DNA of 64,000 bases from NCBI GenBank assembly GCA_023627715.1, contig JAMAHW010000057.1, positions 104,612-168,611 on the forward strand. The letters run 5' to 3'. A model generated the notes under the pieces. It did no database searches and was not told the origin of the DNA. It worked only from the letters and a program-made list of their open reading frames with translations. This DNA comes from Periconia sp. R9002 (taxonomy: Eukaryota > Ascomycota > Dothideomycetes > Pleosporales > Periconiaceae). Positions 32,511 to 41,108 of the stretch are shown here, one piece after another. The position numbers and the translations under genes are program-made. Position 1 is the first letter of the stretch. Every line of letters starts with the position of its first letter.

Positions 32511-32775
32511 TTATCTATGGCGCAGTAGATGTGTGTCGGCGAGAAAGACCTGGATAGTGTACCACATGGAGTTGTAACTAAGCCAATAGAAAGTCTGTGC
32601 TGCAGCATAAATGTGTACGCTATTGCACACAGCTCTCAGGACGAGACCGATTTCTAAGAGAATGACCGAGAGAGCAAAACCGTGAGGGCGACCAAAGATG
32701 TCAAGGACCTTGGCAACTGGAAGCTTGAGGACTCCACCCATGACGCCGGGCTAGACATTGACGTACGCCAACAAG
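32511..32775 (-). pseudogene. Siderophore-iron MFS transporter fragment 1
   Basis: The minus strand reads HSLLAYVNV, an in-frame stop, then [60 protein letters not shown] and MWYTIQVFLADTHLLRHR. This is the TM2-TM4 region of Sit1/MirB-type siderophore transporters (GGVxKLPxAKxxDIxGRPxGFALxV, YAAAQxFYWxGYN, ADTSSLxxR). It is truncated on both sides and carries a premature stop. Confidence 0.85.
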
Positions 32776-32804
32776 GAATGCTGGCACGGCGAGTGAACTT
32801 GTCC

Positions 32805-33014
32805 ATCTCAGATTTCGAGTGATGGCTCGGTAGTGGTCAATGGTGAAGGTGCGTTCGCCATCGTTGCCAATCTCCGTGACAGTGTAAGAGGGGGTCTTCT
32901 GGAGGGACTCGATAATAGAATCCATAACATCGACGAAGACGACCTCATAGCCGGAGTTGTGAAGAAACTGGGCTACAAAGCCACGACCGATGTTGCCGCC
33001 TCCAAAGTGAACAG
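32805..33014 (-). pseudogene. Mannitol-1-phosphate 5-dehydrogenase N-terminal fragment
   Basis: The minus strand reads [66 protein letters not shown]. This is the NAD-binding N-terminus of fungal mannitol-1-phosphate dehydrogenase, including the GGGNIGRGF dinucleotide-binding loop. A one-base frame change follows (SKSEMDK continues in another frame), then it is cut and joined directly to siderophore-transporter sequence. Only about 70 of roughly 390 residues are present. Confidence 0.88.
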
Positions 33015-33224
33015 CAGATGCGCAAATGCGCAAGAATATAGTGGATGATTGTCCTAGGGGACCACACAATAACGTGCCGTCGAAGTGGACGGGGACATCG
33101 GCATCAAGTTTTTCCTCGAGACGGGTTCAGTTCAAGTGAATTGCTGGCTGGTATATGGGCACAAAAATACAGCTCGCTCGCAGGCAGAGCAAAGCAAAGT
33201 TTTCCTCTTTTCCGGTGAAGGATA

Positions 33225-33390
33225 ACCAACGCTCGTACAAGAAGAGGATGCGGTGGTAATCACCCTGCTTCTCTTCAAAATCGAGATATTTGCGCCAATT
33301 CTCCAGGTCTGATTCCTCCAGTTCTTCGACGTGGAAGTACGCACGTTTGATGTTGTGTTCGTAATCCCGGCGGACCTGTACCGACTGCTG
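33225..33390 (-). pseudogene. Prp39 HAT-repeat fragment
   Basis: The minus strand reads RRDYEHNIKRAYFHVEELEE, SDLENWRKYLDFEEKQGDYH, RILFLYER. This matches the central HAT repeats of Prp39 (FExxIxRPYFHVxxLxxxxLxNWxxYLDFE...RIxxLYERCL). It ends abruptly after LYER and continues in unrelated sequence. Confidence 0.75.
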
Positions 33391-33523
33391 TAATTGACCA
33401 TGAAGTTGAAATTGAAATTGATCCTCACAGAGTAGTACTACCCTGGGTATCGACACAGGTAGGGGTACACTTGGTAACGTCTCTGTATTTGACCATATAT
33501 CTCGTAATAGTGTTGGTCAAGCT

Positions 33524-33784
33524 TCAGTCGCAATACAAGAATGTAGTGTATGATGACCCAGGTAGCCACTCAAGAGCGGGCTGTCCAAATGGCCATACAC
33601 GCAGGGGGAGGAGAAGGAAGAGTAGCCCGCTAGTAACGAGAAACACTCCTGCGGCATCAAACTCAATCATGTAGTGGCGGATCGACTGCAATATGGTGCG
33701 GTTGCTTCGGACGGGAGGAGTGAGACCCTGAGCCCGGGCTGCGAATCGGTAGTTGAAGAGGAATAGGATAAAGAGCGGCATCAT
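33524..33784 (-). pseudogene. Siderophore-iron MFS transporter fragment 2
   Basis: Eighty-six codons read MMPLFILFLFNYRFAARAQG, LTPPVRSNRTILQSIRHYMI, EFDAAGVFLVTSGLLFLLLP and on to a stop. This corresponds to the loop and TM7 region of Sit1-like transporters (SGRTxxQSxxxYxxEFDxxGxxLxxxGLxLFLLPF). It covers a later part of the protein than fragment 1 but lies upstream of it on the same strand, so the order is scrambled. The cap around WPFGQPALEWLPGSSYTTFL looks like another piece. Confidence 0.75.
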
Positions 33785-34194
33785 TCTTCGCGACTATCTC
33801 GTTGAGTTCGTTCTTGATGTCGCGAAGAAAGTGGCAATTGGGGGCGAGCGACGTATGAAGAAGACTTCGGGTCAAACACCGGCGAAGGAAGAGATGGAAC
33901 GTGGTCAATCTCATCTTCCTCTTGTAAGGTGTTTTCGGGGATGGAGGTGAGGGACGTATAAGATTGGACAGGTGTTAATTCGACGGATGAGCATGCTTGA
34001 GGCTGAATCTCGAGCGATCAACAGGAAACGTCTCCAGGGATCTATCCGCCGAAAGGTCTTTGTCGAAATCGGTAGGGACCATTGCTTTGGTCATCTCGAC
34101 GTGCTTTATGCAACGCTTCGACTTCCTTACCAATCGATGAAACGAAAAATTGACCAACCAATATTCCATCAATAACCCACCGATAATCCACTTT

Positions 34195-34345
34195 AACACC
34201 GATCATGACGATCTCGGTTTCGGTAGTCACGGTGGCGGCCGCAGCCACCTGCATCCAATATTCCATCAAGAATCCCCTTTAAACCGGATCATGGCGATCA
34301 CGGTTTCGGTAGTCACGATGGCGGTCGTAACCATCTGCATCATGG
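34195..34345. repeat. 86-bp imperfect tandem duplication
   Basis: gatcat-gacgat-cggtttcggtagtcac-gatggcggccg occurs at 34201-34241 and again at 34287-34328, with similar flanks (tattccatcaa... cac-ttaaac). One minus-strand frame of the right copy reads GYDRHRDYRNRDRHDP, an Arg/Asp-rich peptide continuing the Prp39-like frame upstream. Confidence 0.6.
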
Positions 34346-34386
34346 TTGTAACTAATATAACCATTGATATCTTTATCCAGTAGTAG

Positions 34387-34575
34387 GAACTCCTCAGCTG
34401 CATCTTTACTATCACGGGTCATCAAATACTCCATATAGAAGTTGGTTAGTTCTTTAAATGCCTCTGGTGAAAAGCGGTCCTTTCCACGTGACAGCTCGTA
34501 AACGTCCTTGACGCGGCTATGGGCCTCCTCTTGATCAATTGCCGGTTGAGCTACCTCGAACTCGCGCTGGCAGCC
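34387..34575 (-). pseudogene. Prp39-like C-terminal fragment
   Basis: The minus strand reads CQREFEVAQPAIDQEEAHSR, VKDVYELSRGKDRFSPEAFK, ELTNFYMEYLMTRDSKDAAE, EFLLLDKDINGY. This is similar to the region near the Prp39 C-terminus (DxxxAHxRVKDxYE...xELxxYYxxYLxxRGxKDAAxEYxxLD). Identity is less certain than for the other Prp39 pieces. Confidence 0.5.
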
Positions 34576-35029
34576 GGATATACAAGGCCAAGACGAGCCC
34601 AGAAACTATTAGCAGCCAACGTTCCCCGGCTGTCCTACCCTTGTTAAAATGTAGTTATATGCAGACAAGGTTGTCCACGGGTATCCTACTGTAACTCGTA
34701 AGATGTGACCAGCAAGTCCCCCATAGAACATACCGAAGCTCTCTCTCCTGGGTTTAAAGCATATCCTCCGTGCCGCAAGGTATTTTACACCACCATGACA
34801 TAAAGGCCGGTCCGATCTTGCACAGAGGTTCGAGTTTTTGGTTCAAGTCAGCAATGTTGCTTTCGCACTCAGGCTTGAGTTCCAAGACTTCATCCTTCGC
34901 GTCATATTCGATGAGTTGGTTGAGAGACTCAAGAATATAGTAAATGATTGTTATGGCCGATCATGGCCGCAAGCCAAACGACGATCAACATCACAAAGCT
35001 TTCCATGTTGAAAAGCTTTTGTAAGTCAT

Positions 35030-35130
35030 TTGTCGCTGAAAGAGGGGCAGTGATTGTAGTTGCGTCCGTTGAGATCCTGCAGGACTTTCTCACCAACATT
35101 GAGAGAGTTGAACTTGACTTAAGGGTATCC
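35030..35130 (-). pseudogene. Second, degraded RBM39-like UHM fragment
   Basis: The minus strand reads VKFNSLNVGEKVLQDLNGRN then YNHCP, clearly related to the VKFESVTGGENALQGLNGRN then FNQRRP of the fragment at about 31480-31640. DNA similarity (tcaagttc... ctcaacggacgcaact) supports a shared origin. Confidence 0.55.
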
Positions 35131-35345
35131 TATAGCAAGGCTCAAGGTTTCGGTGTCGATGTCTTTTTTCAGGTATTCGAGTATCTGACAGCCCTTTTTA
35201 GGTCGGAGGTCAACGCGGATCCTCGTCATGTCGCCTATTGGCTGTTCGCTACGGGCATCTTTGATGATGTGCTTCCTCTAGAACCCGACCTTGCCATGCA
35301 AATAATGATTATGTGTATAACGTTCTTGAGGAGTTGCTCGGTGGT

Positions 35346-35563
35346 GTCGCGCTTGTCGATGTTGTGCTTCTCAACTCACTCGTTGGTGATCTCGGCGCGG
35401 GTATCATAGTTTTGAAATACAACCCGTCCGAATGATCGATTTAATGCTGCCATAGTGAAGTTGTGCTTGGGCTGCAGAGCTTTGAGGATGCTAAAGAAGT
35501 CATGAACAGCAGTCTAGCACTTGTCGATGTTGTACTTCTCGTGCAATTCGTTGGTGAGCTCGA
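35346..35563 (-). repeat. Duplicated ~45-bp segment in the patchwork
   Basis: gcttgtcgatgttgtgcttc and following bases (35350-35393) recur in diverged form at 35520-35563 (acttgtcgatgttgtacttc), 170 bp away. On the minus strand both encode E(I/L)TNE..EK(H/Y)NIDK. The parent protein is not recognised. Confidence 0.6.
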
Positions 35564-35609
35564 TGCAGGGCAGAGATCTATCAACTACGCAGCACATAGA
35601 CGATATTGC

Positions 35610-36060
35610 CTACGTAGAAGCTCTTTTATCGCAGTTGCAACGGCAATACAAACAAGCAAGGTTGCTTCTAAATTGATACTGCTCTCTTTGCCTCGAAGGG
35701 GAGCTCGCGAAGCTAGAGATGACTGAAACGCGATGTCGGATGCCAGGTGCCCCCAAGGCAGGCAAGGTGGGGTTACCATTGCCGTCGCTCTCGACCCTGG
35801 ATCCCATGGTGCAGGTGAGATGGTAGTTTGACTGGCACTGTAAATATGTAAGTGTCTGCGTGTGGCGAGGTAGCAGGCAAGCTATCAGTGCCGTACGGGC
35901 AGCTGATGAAAGCTCTGCTCGGTCTGTGAGGTGTACTTACAAACGGCAGCAACGCCCATCGAGGAGATGGCCAAACGAAGCTCAAAAACGTGTTCAAAGA
36001 ATCTGCAAAGCATATCAAGGGCTCTGAATAGGAGCAATGAGGCGGGTGATGGTGTCGTGA
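35610..36060 (-). other. Left-over fragments at the right edge of the patchwork
   Basis: The minus strand shows a possible intron from GTAAGT (35940) to TTTACAG (about 35842), flanked by short protein-like segments (FELRLAISSMGVAAV before, MGSRVESDGNGNPTLPALGA after). On the plus strand KLKNVFKESAKHIKGSE then a stop also reads like a protein tail. None could be assigned. This stretch may be the boundary where mosaic DNA meets the promoter of the next gene. Confidence 0.3.
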
Positions 36061-36541
36061 TGGGGTGTTTTTGATGGGGTAGACAGGTGAGTGAGGAGGA
36101 AGATTTCTACGGTCGACCCAAGCTAGCTGTAACGCACAGACATAAACAAAGCTCTGATATCAGTGCTTTACCTAGCCTTGCCGTGCTCCTGCAATTGATG
36201 TGCAGTATAGTTATTCATATCTTCAATAATCGAGCAGTATTACACAGACAGAGGCTATGCAACTTGCACTGACCATGCAGCTTCTCAATATACAGTGCCG
36301 TGAAGTGAGTTGGTGGTTCTTACAAGCTGCACTGGGCTCTGATAGTCCATAGCAATCCACGTAGTTCTGTGTTCACCTTTGATATCAATTGCAACAGAGG
36401 TGAAGCTGCCTCTCTTGACCTGGTCTGAGCCCACGATGGACTCACCTCCTCCTGTGCACCCTCTGCTCCTCTCTTCAATCCCATCAAATCAATCTCATCA
36501 CAATCCCACCACAGTACCTCACAACCTCATTCTCCTCCAAG
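36061..36541. promoter_or_regulatory. Upstream region of the poly-tryptophan-tail protein gene
   Basis: The last 100 bp before the ATG is C/T-rich (cacctcctcctgtgcaccct, cacctccaag), like a fungal 5' UTR. No clear TATA box is seen. Confidence 0.4.
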
Positions 36542-37315
36542 ATGGCAGCAAGCAGCAGCTCCTCTTCTCTCCAAGACCGACTCCGGGCCAGTTTGAAGCC
36601 TCTTCAAGACCGCCTACTTGAAACATTCAAGTACGGCCACCCTACCACCGTCGAACCTCGCTCTCCCACACAGCCTTTCTTTGCCGGCAACGCCGACCAC
36701 TTCCAAGCCCTCGACAACAGAGACATTCCTTTCTTTGTGGTCAAGACCACAAGCCCAACCGGTGCCGAGCGTGTGTTCGGCGCGGACTCTCCGGTGCCTG
36801 AGAAGCTCCAGAGAGCCGTAATGACATACAATCGGTGCCGGGAAGGCGCAGTCGCCCTCTTCCCCGCCCTAGAGAAGTTGTTTTGTGGAGACGAAGAGAT
36901 AGACTCCTTCGAGCAGTGGTGTGTGGAAGTAGAGGAACCAGTCTTCCTCCTTTTCAAGGAGAACGAGCTCGGCAAGGAGAAGATCTCCACCCACGACTGC
37001 TTCTTCATCCATAAGAAGCACGAAGACACGACTTTCGTCTTCGACCCTACGGGATACCAGTTCGGCTTCGACGACTTCCTCTGGACGTACGAGGAGTACG
37101 ACAAGCTCATTGGATTTTCCCCTTTGCTCGTACGCCCAGAGGCGGAGTTCACACTCCACAAGGAGCTCCACCAACAACTGCTCAGTTCTAGGCAGGATGT
37201 CGACGCCCAGCAGTTGGGCATGGTCTTGGATCTCCGCTGCAACCTCGAGGAGAACAAGACACAAGAGCAGACAAAGAGTGGGGATGTCTACACTTGGTGG
37301 TGGTGGTGGTGGTAG
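36542..37315 (+). CDS. Hypothetical protein ending in six tryptophans
   Basis: A 257-residue single-exon frame starting MAASSSSSSLQDRLRASLKP. The body has well-ordered composition (FFVVKTTSPTGAERVFGADS, MTYNRCREGAVALFPALEKL, ISTHDCFFIHKKHEDTTFVF, FGFDDFLWTYEEYDKLIGFS) and codon use of a real gene. I do not recognise a domain. There is no signal peptide or membrane segment. The frame ends DVYT-WWWWWW-stop, encoded by a pure (TGG)6 microsatellite. An expanded repeat or small indel has probably replaced the original C-terminus, or the real stop is reached through an unseen splice. Its position at the edge of the fragment patchwork is notable. Confidence 0.72.
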   Translation: MAASSSSSSLQDRLRASLKPLQDRLLETFKYGHPTTVEPRSPTQPFFAGNADHFQALDNRDIPFFVVKTTSPTGAERVFGADSPVPEKLQRAVMTYNRCREGAVALFPALEKLFCGDEEIDSFEQWCVEVEEPVFLLFKENELGKEKISTHDCFFIHKKHEDTTFVFDPTGYQFGFDDFLWTYEEYDKLIGFSPLLVRPEAEFTLHKELHQQLLSSRQDVDAQQLGMVLDLRCNLEENKTQEQTKSGDVYTWWWWWW

Positions 37316-39074
37316 TGGTGATGACGAAGAAGTAGTTCCGGGGGGTTTATTAAAGCTTTATGATACCCAATGATACCCATTTTGATTCTTTTCCTGCAAG
37401 ATGTCTAGCTTTGTACTTCACTTCATGATCGCGTGACACTGTACAAGACGTATTGCCACAGGCTGCGATATCAGCCTTTCCAGTCACTTTCCAACAGGGG
37501 AGGATTGTATAGCAGGACATATATCGTATGGTTTGTAAAAGCAGCAAACTTCTTCCATCCTGTGGCCTATGTTCTAGGTGAAACAGTGACCTGTCGAGAA
37601 GTTGGAAGTTATATGTGATCTTGTTGTGCAATGCCGCTACAAGATTTACTACTATAGGTAACTATATCAGTCCGCTCAATGAGTAGCAGTTGAACTGAGG
37701 TTATATGTCTAGATGTCAGGTGTGATCTTTATAAACTTACAAATGTATTCTGCTCCTATGAATAGACCGTAGTTTCCATCAGGCTATGTCGAATGTGTAG
37801 CAACTTCATGTAGAGTTGTTTTCTCGTCATCTCGCAAGAATTAGCACTTTAGGTGACTATATCAACCCTTTTAATGGGAAACAGTTGAGACATGGTCATG
37901 TCTCGAGATCTACGCTGTATACTTTTGTAATCTACGGGTAGCCTCCAAAATACTTCCCAAATGCCGATATAACGCGTAGTTCTTAGACAGCAGGATTCAT
38001 AATCCAATGATTCTAGTTCACCGGAATGGCGGGCAGGGTAGCATCGCATACGAACCTGAGTATAACGCACCGTGATATTAGCCTGTATGCAAGTCCCCAA
38101 CAGAAAACCCGGGACAAAAATTTCCTGATACCGTGTTTCGCACCTTCAGCTATCCGGGTAAATGATGTAGAATACGAGGATTAGATTCCAGAATCTCGGT
38201 TCTCTCGCTTACTTATGAGGCTGACCGCCTAAAAAGTATTGGGAGGTAAGAAACGGATGTTGAACCCTGAAGATCAACCGCTACTTACCCAGGAACACGT
38301 ATTTTTAGCAACCTATGAAATGTAGCGGTTTCGGGGAGATATATTGCGTGCATGATTTGGTCCTTCTAGCCGCTCACCCAGTCCATGGAATTTCTTGCAA
38401 AAAGCCGAACCTGGGATATGAATTTCAGTTACCGCATCTTTCGGTATTGACTTTGCCATTCCACTTTTTGCATTGATCGATTACAAGCTTGATGAAGATG
38501 ACTCGAGTTTCCTCACGATCAGAAATTTGAACCTGTAGCAACATCTGCTCTCTATGGTTCTGCGTGGTGTGATCGCCAGATGCGGATTTGTGATGCAGAT
38601 TTAATATAAAACACGAATTCTGGTGGTACCTCACCACAGATGTGCATACACACCATGGAGTTGATTAACCAATAAGACCGTTACCATATCCACGCTTGGC
38701 TGTCAGCTCTGATTAAGCCCTCAACGTTATCAGCTCTCTTGATACTGCCGAACGCCTGGATGCTCATCGAAGGATTCGCGTTGTCAACCTGGACGCAAGA
38801 AATATCGTTTTTTGAGGGGTTATGCATGTCCCAAGTGCCGTGTTCATATAACTGATCGTGTATGTATTCGAAGGAGGCAGGTAGAGAGTACCTGGTGGCT
38901 TACCTCGGTCCGCATTCGCGGTAATGCACTGAGAAGTTCGAGTCCAGTTGCCTATTGAAACCGTTTTCCTCTTCGCAATTGATTGGTGTAATCAGTCACG
39001 GTCTAAACATCGGTATGGATCTCAGGTAACGTCCTTGGCTAGGGACGTGCACACAGGTAACTATTCCAGTTGCC
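37316..39074. other. Gene-free interval with one diverged repeat
   Basis: About 1.75 kb with no supported gene. A segment at about 37655-37710 (taggtaactatatca...caatgagtagcagttga) is partly repeated at about 37850-37905 (taggtgactatatca...taatgggaaacagttga), roughly 195 bp apart. The right end is the peroxidase promoter. Confidence 0.45.
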
Positions 39075-39082
39075 TATAAATA
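39075..39082 (+). promoter_or_regulatory. TATA box of the peroxidase gene
   Basis: TATAAATA lies 115 bp upstream of the peroxidase ATG at 39190, at the expected fungal distance, followed by a C/T-rich leader (cctcttttccctttctccatttc). Confidence 0.55.
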
Positions 39083-39189
39083 CATGTAGTTTGAGTCACC
39101 TTTCGCAAATTGAGATTGTACAGCGTCAAGCCACTGATCTTGGTCATACCCTCTTTTCCCTTTCTCCATTTCAATTAAAGCGTTTCGAG

Positions 39190-40514
39190 ATGAAGCTTTC
39201 CGCCTTTTGCAGCTATGCTGCTCTGTCGTTCGCTCCATTCATCAGCGCCTACCCAGGCATGGGGGCGGGTATGGGTGAATTCCACAGTGCTGCAAAGGAA
39301 GCTCGTCAAGACACCAAGCAACTCATCGGAGACTTGAAAACATTGAAGGATAGCCAGCTCACAACTGTTGGCAAGGCTATCAAAGCCATCATCACAAACC
39401 AACAAAACGCCCTTTCTACCGAAATCGATACCTCAGCGCCTGTAGGAGTACGTCAAACACGAATAGTACTACTCCACTAAGATAAGCTCTACTGACATAC
39501 GAATTAGACACCAGACAGTGCTGCATGCAAAGCCGATCTCTGCTGTGTATGGAAGTGGATATCATACGATATGACCGCAAGATTCAATGGCAGCTCAGGC
39601 CGGTGCACAAAGTTTGCGCGTGCCGCAGTGAGACTGGGCTTTCACGATGCAGCCGCATGGAATACCACTAGTACCTGGGGCGGAGCAGACGGTGGTATCC
39701 TGCTCACTGATGAAATCACTCGCTTCGAAAACAGCGGCCTCGAGACCATCGCAGACCAAATGAAGACATGGTACAACAAGTATAACAAGTACGGCGTGTC
39801 CATGGCCGATCTCATCCAGATGGGCGCAAACATCGCCACTGTTGTGTGCCCGCTCGGCCCACGTATTCGTTCTTTCGTCGGCCGAAAGGACAACGCCAAA
39901 GCTGCACCTCCTGGGCTGCTACCTGCTCCCGTCGATTCAGCAGACAAAATCATCAAACTATTCGCGGCGAAGACAATCGATGCTAACGACCTTGTCGCAC
40001 TGACTGGTGCTCATACTACATCTCAGCAACACTTCTTTGACACAACCAGGGATGGCGACCCACAAGACACTACCCCCGGCGTTTGGGATGTGAATTTCTA
40101 CTCCGAGACGACAAAGGATACACCTCCTCGCGTGATTAAGTTCCCAAGCGATATTGCACTTTCCCAAGATTCAAGGACTAGTCCGGCATGGCAAGGGTTC
40201 CAAAATGCGCAAGGTCGTTGGAACTCCGTAAGTGATTACCTATCTTGAGGCTCAATACTCGCCACTGACAATTTCAGGATTGGTCGAAAGCATATACTAG
40301 GATGTCTCTTCTCGGTGTCAACAACATCAACGACTTGAAAGAATGTACAAAGGTTCTTCCCGCAGCGAGAACTACTTTCGTCAATCAAGATCAGGTGTTG
40401 CTGGACAGGTGGCTTCAGGGAGAATTTGATCAGTTGAATAACATGGTCGATGACGCTATCATGTTGACTGGTGTCATCACGGGCAGAGATGTGAACGTGA
40501 CGGAGGAGGCTTGA
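39190..40514 (+). CDS. Secreted class II fungal haem peroxidase (AA2-like)
   Basis: Three exons, 39190..39447, 39508..40227 and 40278..40514, all phase 0, giving 404 residues. Introns are 60 and 50 bp with CTGAC branch sites. The start is the ATG opening a signal peptide (MKLSAFCSYAALSFAPFISA). The distal haem site is AVRLGFHDAAAW (Arg128, His132, with Asp133 as a calcium ligand), followed by the family's GGADGG. The proximal histidine is in LVALTGAHTT (His255). Class II peroxidases use hydrogen peroxide to oxidise phenolic or other substrates outside the cell. I see no clear evidence for the exposed catalytic tryptophan of lignin peroxidases or the Mn-binding acidic trio of manganese peroxidases, so a generic low-potential enzyme is likely (inference). 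An N-terminal helical segment of about 60 residues before the peroxidase core is longer than usual. Confidence 0.88.
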
Positions 40515-41108
40515 TCATTTTTAGTTCTCCCATCATTGATTGCGACTTTTCGTTGAGTAACGGTGTTCAATTTGGCTGTCAGAAATTATTTTTACGAATT
40601 CAAAATCATTCTACGTTCACTTTTTGACATGTGATCAAGACAGTGGTTTCGATTTGTCTCATGTCTACGTATTTTTGTTTGCATCGTTGTAGAGATGTGA
40701 TCCTCTTGCGAAATGACCCGACAGCCAGCCACCCAACCACGTATACAGAATGAAAACGATATCGGAATGGATGATAAATAAGAAGCGGTAACTAGTGTGC
40801 ATTGACGTACCACATTTCACGAGATATGAAAGCAAATATGCTTTTATTGGTGGAAAATCATGTCAAAATGCTCTCCACACTTCTACGCTTCGACAAAAAA
40901 GATCTCAAAATATACCCACAAGAAAATTAGAGCACTGCATGAAACAATGTTTTGCGCGTATCACTTTCGATGGGAGACGTTAATACTATTCATGCAACTA
41001 GGATGCAATGTTTCGTAAATGGAGACGATCTCCGTCTGTACTTCGACATATGTCGCATCGTCGGCCCAACAATGCTCAAGTTTTTACGACGGCCCATCCT
41101 GTGGAGTC
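40515..41108. other. Intergenic region between convergent genes
   Basis: About 590 bp of A/T-rich sequence between the convergent peroxidase and permease genes, likely both 3' UTRs and terminators. No gene is seen. Confidence 0.5.

Noticed and set aside
34948..35409. 153-codon plus-strand frame in the patchwork
   Set aside because: The opposite strand carries the RBM39-like NGRN motif and other protein-like pieces; the plus frame has no recognisable content.
36542..37257. Long minus-strand frames opposite the poly-Trp protein
   Set aside because: Shadows of the plus-strand gene; Ser/Lys/Arg-rich translations without domains, while the plus frame has a good start context and ordered sequence.
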